From a virus: DNA of 38,942 bases. Both the position numbers and the translations under genes were made by a program. Under the pieces are notes generated by a model, which had not been told where the DNA came from, made no database searches, and saw only the letters and a list, made by a program, of their open reading frames with translations. This document shows, piece after piece, positions 36,139 to 38,942 of this stretch. Position 1 is the stretch's first letter. The number at the start of each line of letters is the position of its first letter. The stretch is taken from IMG/VR virus record IMGVR_UViG_3300032308_000091, positions 1-38,942 of that record; one strand, given 5' to 3'.

Positions 36139-38154
36139 ATGGCTGACAGTTTTGTACCACCTGCTGAAGTTCGATCTAACGCCAAACGTGGTTTGGAACT
36201 CAGAGACAAATACAATCGTGGCGGGACAGAAGTAGGGGTTGCGCGCGCAAGAGATCTTTCTAATGGTTCAGGGCTATCATTGGACACAATCAAACGCATG
36301 AATTCATTTTTTGCGCGTCACGAAGTGGACAAGCAGGGTGAAGGCTGGGGCAAAGACAGCGCAGGATACATAGCATGGTTGCTATGGGGCGGTGATGCTG
36401 GTTGGGCTTGGGCAAAGAGAATTATCAGAGAAAACGAAAACAGGGAGAAATCATCAATGTCTAATCTAACAACAGCATTCTTTGGGATTGAAAAAGCAGA
36501 TCGCAATGCAGACGGGACAATGACTGTTTACGGCAAGGCGACAGATGACAGCATTGACATTGATCAACAGATCTGTGACGGGGATTGGCTTGACCGCGCA
36601 ATGCCTCACTGGTTCAAGTCTGGCGGCAACATCAGAGAGCAGCACAGTAACATTGCAGCAGGCGTAGCAACAGACTACGAAGCCAAGGCAGACGGACATT
36701 ACATTTCTGCACTCGTGGTAGATCCAGTTTCAGTCAAAAAAGTTGAGACAGGCGTGCTCAAAGGTTTCAGCATTGGGATCAAGAACCCGCGCGTGACACG
36801 CGACAAGTCAGCAGCAAACGGGCGTATTGTGGACGGACAAATTGTTGAGGTCAGCCTGGTGGATCGTCCAGCCAACCCTAACTGCCAGTTGGTATTGGCT
36901 AAGTCTGCATCAGGCGACGACACTGTTATTCAGGTTGAGGATCTAATTGAGATTACAAAGAAAGAAAAAGAGCCTGATTACGAGAGCGTGCTGCAAGGTG
37001 GCGAGCGCTCAGAGCCAGCAGACAAGGATCTATACAACCAAGTTAAGAATGAAGCCAAAGAGTTGTTTGACGTCTACCCTTCAGCGTATGCCAATGCTTG
37101 GGTTGTTCGTGAATACAAGAAGCGTGGCGGAAAATACAAGCGCAAGGTAAAGAAATCGTTACAATTAGATCAGATCGAATTGGAGATTGACATGACCTCA
37201 GCAATTGAATTGGTAACAGCATCAAAGTCATTTGCTGGCGCAGACATTTTGAAGTTTGATCAGAAAACTTACGACACTGCTCGCACCGCGCTAGCAGAGT
37301 TGATTGCTATTGAAGCCAAAGAAATGTCTGATAGTGGACACAATGAAGAATACTCATTGCAGTGTTTGCTATCGGCTGTCCATCACCTCTTTGCTTGGTA
37401 CGAAGGGGAGAAAGCAGAAGGGGAAGTAATGGAAGAGGTACTTGAAATGGCGATTAAGCCTGAAGATAAAGAAACAATGAAAGAAATGAAGCCTATGAAG
37501 GGCGAAACAAAGAGCGAATTCAAAGCGCGCTGCAAAGAAGCGGGTATGAAGGAAGATGACATTGACGCAATGTACGACAAGTACATGAACGCTGAGAAGT
37601 CTGCTTACAAAGAGATGAAGCCAATGAAGGGTGAGTCACTCAAAGAGTTTAAGGCACGTTGCAAGGAAGCGGGAATGTCAGACAAGGAAGCAGATGATTG
37701 CTTCAAGACTTACATGAGCGCTGAAGAAGATGCAGAAAAGTCCACAGAGGCAGATGAAGTTGTCCCAGAGACACCTGAAGCAACTGAGGAAGTAACACCA
37801 GATAATTCTGCTGACGATAAGCCAGCAGATCTTGACGCCATAGTAGAGCAAGTGGTTGAGAGCGCAACAAAAGCACTCAAATCAGAGATTGCTTCACTGA
37901 TTGCCGCAAAAGAGGCAGCAGAAGTGAAAGCAGTGGGGTTGGAGACTGAGTTAGCACAAGCCAAATCTCTCGCAGTGGCGGGTGGACCAAAGAGAACAGC
38001 ACAACCATTGGGTGGAACATCCAATGATTTACTGCTCAAAGCAGCCACCTACAAAGCGAAAGCAAATGCAGCAACAGACCCAGATCTTGCTAAGGGATAC
38101 AAGGCGCTTGCGGATAAGTATTACGCAGAAGCCGCAACAACCCTGAACAAGTAA
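36139..38154 (+). CDS. Prohead protease / scaffold multidomain protein
   Basis: The 671-aa product joins several parts. Residues 1-100 are a conserved phage head domain (GGTEVGVARARDLSNG, RHEVDK, AWLLWGGDAGWAWA). Residues about 107-255 are an S78-type prohead protease: REQH (His169), GFSIG (Ser211), IVEVSLVDRP. Residues about 295-340 (LFDVYPSAYANAWVVREYKKRGGKYK) are a DUF5872-like module. Two 43-residue repeats (448-490, 491-533) begin KEMKPMKGE. The end is a coiled-coil, scaffold-like tail. An internal ATG at 36457 with AGGGAG upstream would yield a shorter form starting at the protease. The capsid gene follows. Confidence 0.82.
   Translation: MADSFVPPAEVRSNAKRGLELRDKYNRGGTEVGVARARDLSNGSGLSLDTIKRMNSFFARHEVDKQGEGWGKDSAGYIAWLLWGGDAGWAWAKRIIRENENREKSSMSNLTTAFFGIEKADRNADGTMTVYGKATDDSIDIDQQICDGDWLDRAMPHWFKSGGNIREQHSNIAAGVATDYEAKADGHYISALVVDPVSVKKVETGVLKGFSIGIKNPRVTRDKSAANGRIVDGQIVEVSLVDRPANPNCQLVLAKSASGDDTVIQVEDLIEITKKEKEPDYESVLQGGERSEPADKDLYNQVKNEAKELFDVYPSAYANAWVVREYKKRGGKYKRKVKKSLQLDQIELEIDMTSAIELVTASKSFAGADILKFDQKTYDTARTALAELIAIEAKEMSDSGHNEEYSLQCLLSAVHHLFAWYEGEKAEGEVMEEVLEMAIKPEDKETMKEMKPMKGETKSEFKARCKEAGMKEDDIDAMYDKYMNAEKSAYKEMKPMKGESLKEFKARCKEAGMSDKEADDCFKTYMSAEEDAEKSTEADEVVPETPEATEEVTPDNSADDKPADLDAIVEQVVESATKALKSEIASLIAAKEAAEVKAVGLETELAQAKSLAVAGGPKRTAQPLGGTSNDLLLKAATYKAKANAATDPDLAKGYKALADKYYAEAATTLNK
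36442..36459 (+). promoter_or_regulatory. Internal ribosome-binding site and start in the protease gene
   Basis: AGGGAGAAA lies 9 nt before an in-frame ATG (36457), exactly at the border between the N-terminal head domain and the protease domain. The rest of the N-terminal domain shows no comparable site. A second product of 565 aa is likely in addition to the full-length protein. Confidence 0.6.
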
Positions 38155-38180
38155 TTAACCCAACCGAAAGGAACCACAAC

Positions 38181-38942
38181 ATGGCTGAAATGCCTAGAGC
38201 AAAAGATCTGTTTGACGGATCTTCTCCTGTTGAGGCTGCTGAACGTATGGATCAATACACTGCCGAATTAGGCAAGTCATTGAACAACGCTTCATCTGTC
38301 CCAGGACAAGCACCAGCACCAGACGCGACATCACAGTTAGAAATGCTTGCAGCAAGCAAGTCACTCTCACCTGATGCAGCAGCAGGACTTCAGAATGCAT
38401 TGGCAGCACAACGCCTAGCAATGCAGGATATTCAGAAGGACATCACACTTACATCTCCACTCTCAACCTCATTCGCAGCGTTTGACTTGGAAGCACCTTC
38501 AAAGTTGCTTACACCACGTCCAACACCTTTGCGTAATCGTATTCCACGTAAGAAGGGCGTAGGTACTTCACACCGCGTCAAGCGTATTCTTGGATACACA
38601 GGTACAGGAACTGGTGGAGTTGGAAACACATGGCCAGGTATCACAGAAAGCACAACAACAACATTTGGCGCGATCAACTTTGAGCGTGGTCCAAAGATTT
38701 CTTATGCTGCTGACGATTTGATCCTGCCTTACAACTCATACTCACTATCTGATGCAGTGTCATTTGACGCTAATTTCTCAGGTCTTGGGTATCAGGATCT
38801 ACGCCAGTTATCATCAACCTCAACTCTATACGCAACAATGCTTATGGAAGAGCGCATGATGCTTATGGCGCGCGGTACAGCATCAGGTTACTCAGGCGCA
38901 CTTGCTCAGGTAACTAGCGTTGTAACTGCTTCTCCAGTTGCA
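38181..38942 (+). CDS. Major capsid protein, N-terminal part (gene continues at base 1)
   Basis: The ATG follows GAAAGGAA, and the frame is open to the last base of the window (254 codons), continuing at base 1 in the same phase. The N-terminal 70 residues (VPGQAPAPDATSQLEMLAASKSLSPDAAAGLQNALAAQRLAMQDIQKD) are helical and may be a scaffold-like delta domain removed on maturation. The following ITLTSPLSTSFAAFDLEAPSKLLTPRPTPLRNRIPRKKGVG looks like the N-arm of an HK97-fold capsid protein. It lies directly after the prohead protease, as usual. Confidence 0.88.
   Translation, partial: MAEMPRAKDLFDGSSPVEAAERMDQYTAELGKSLNNASSVPGQAPAPDATSQLEMLAASKSLSPDAAAGLQNALAAQRLAMQDIQKDITLTSPLSTSFAAFDLEAPSKLLTPRPTPLRNRIPRKKGVGTSHRVKRILGYTGTGTGGVGNTWPGITESTTTTFGAINFERGPKISYAADDLILPYNSYSLSDAVSFDANFSGLGYQDLRQLSSTSTLYATMLMEERMMLMARGTASGYSGALAQVTSVVTASPVA
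38820..38942. repeat. Exact 123-bp terminal overlap, copy 2
   Basis: This copy is identical to bases 1-123. Joining the ends here restores one uninterrupted capsid gene, which strongly supports a circular assembly. Confidence 0.95.

Overview
The window is best read as one complete, circularly permuted genome of a tailed phage with siphovirus-type genes, unique length about 38,819 bp. The first 123 bases are repeated exactly at the end, and the repeat lies inside the major capsid gene, so that gene is cut by the ends of the record. The host is most likely an actinobacterium. Evidence: a WhiB-family regulator (19869-20243) with four cysteines and a GVWGG motif, frequent GTG and TTG starts, and a secreted lytic transglycosylase of an actinobacterial type. 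GC content is in the mid-40s percent, which would suit low-GC freshwater actinobacteria, but the habitat is inference. No integrase, DNA polymerase, helicase, tRNA or CRISPR array was seen.

Layout in gene order, starting from packaging. 30448-38154 holds small and large terminase, portal, a MuF-like head protein with a zinc-peptidase-like tail, two small virion-type genes, and a multidomain prohead protease/scaffold. 38181 to the end, continued at 1-1029, is the capsid protein, with a probable inserted beta-sandwich domain. 1029-13241 carries connectors, tail terminator, tail tube, a tail chaperone pair with a -1 frameshift signal, tape measure, distal tail protein, fibre-like protein, three tandem paralogues and a hub-like protein. 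13243-14579 is a lysis cassette (small membrane proteins, lipoprotein, CHAP endolysin, holin) closed by a clear intrinsic terminator. 14662-26660 holds DNA metabolism and many very small genes: metallophosphoesterase, GP88-like protein, an annealing-type protein, a Cas4/RecB-like nuclease, WhiB, a replication initiator-like protein, RusA, a run of zinc-ribbon microproteins, lytic transglycosylase, HNH nuclease and SSB. One probable gene (16838-17065) lies on the minus strand; everything else is on the plus strand.

The most interesting block is 26641-30431, directly upstream of the terminase. It encodes a ParB-like protein, a TET/JBP-type 2-oxoglutarate/Fe(II) dioxygenase, an amino acid:DNA transferase (the alpha-glutamyl/putrescinyl-thymine pyrophosphorylase family), a short FAD-dependent DAO-fold protein and a P-loop 5-hydroxymethyl-dU DNA kinase. 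The three downstream enzymes match the known thymidine hypermodification pathway of phages such as M6 and ViI. In those phages the starting base comes from a dUMP hydroxymethylase acting on the nucleotide pool. I see no such gene here, and no cytosine-5 methyltransferase. The simplest reading is that the dioxygenase makes 5-hydroxymethyluracil directly in DNA (JBP-like), the kinase activates it, the transferase installs an amino acid, and the flavoenzyme trims it. The sequence shows the enzymes; the order and the product are inference.

Other notable points: a duplicated promoter/leader of about 90 nt with a shared gene start (21610 and 23060), long hairpins after the capsid region and the tail-tube gene, an internal translation start in the prohead protease gene, and an apparent roughly two-fold excess of GATC.
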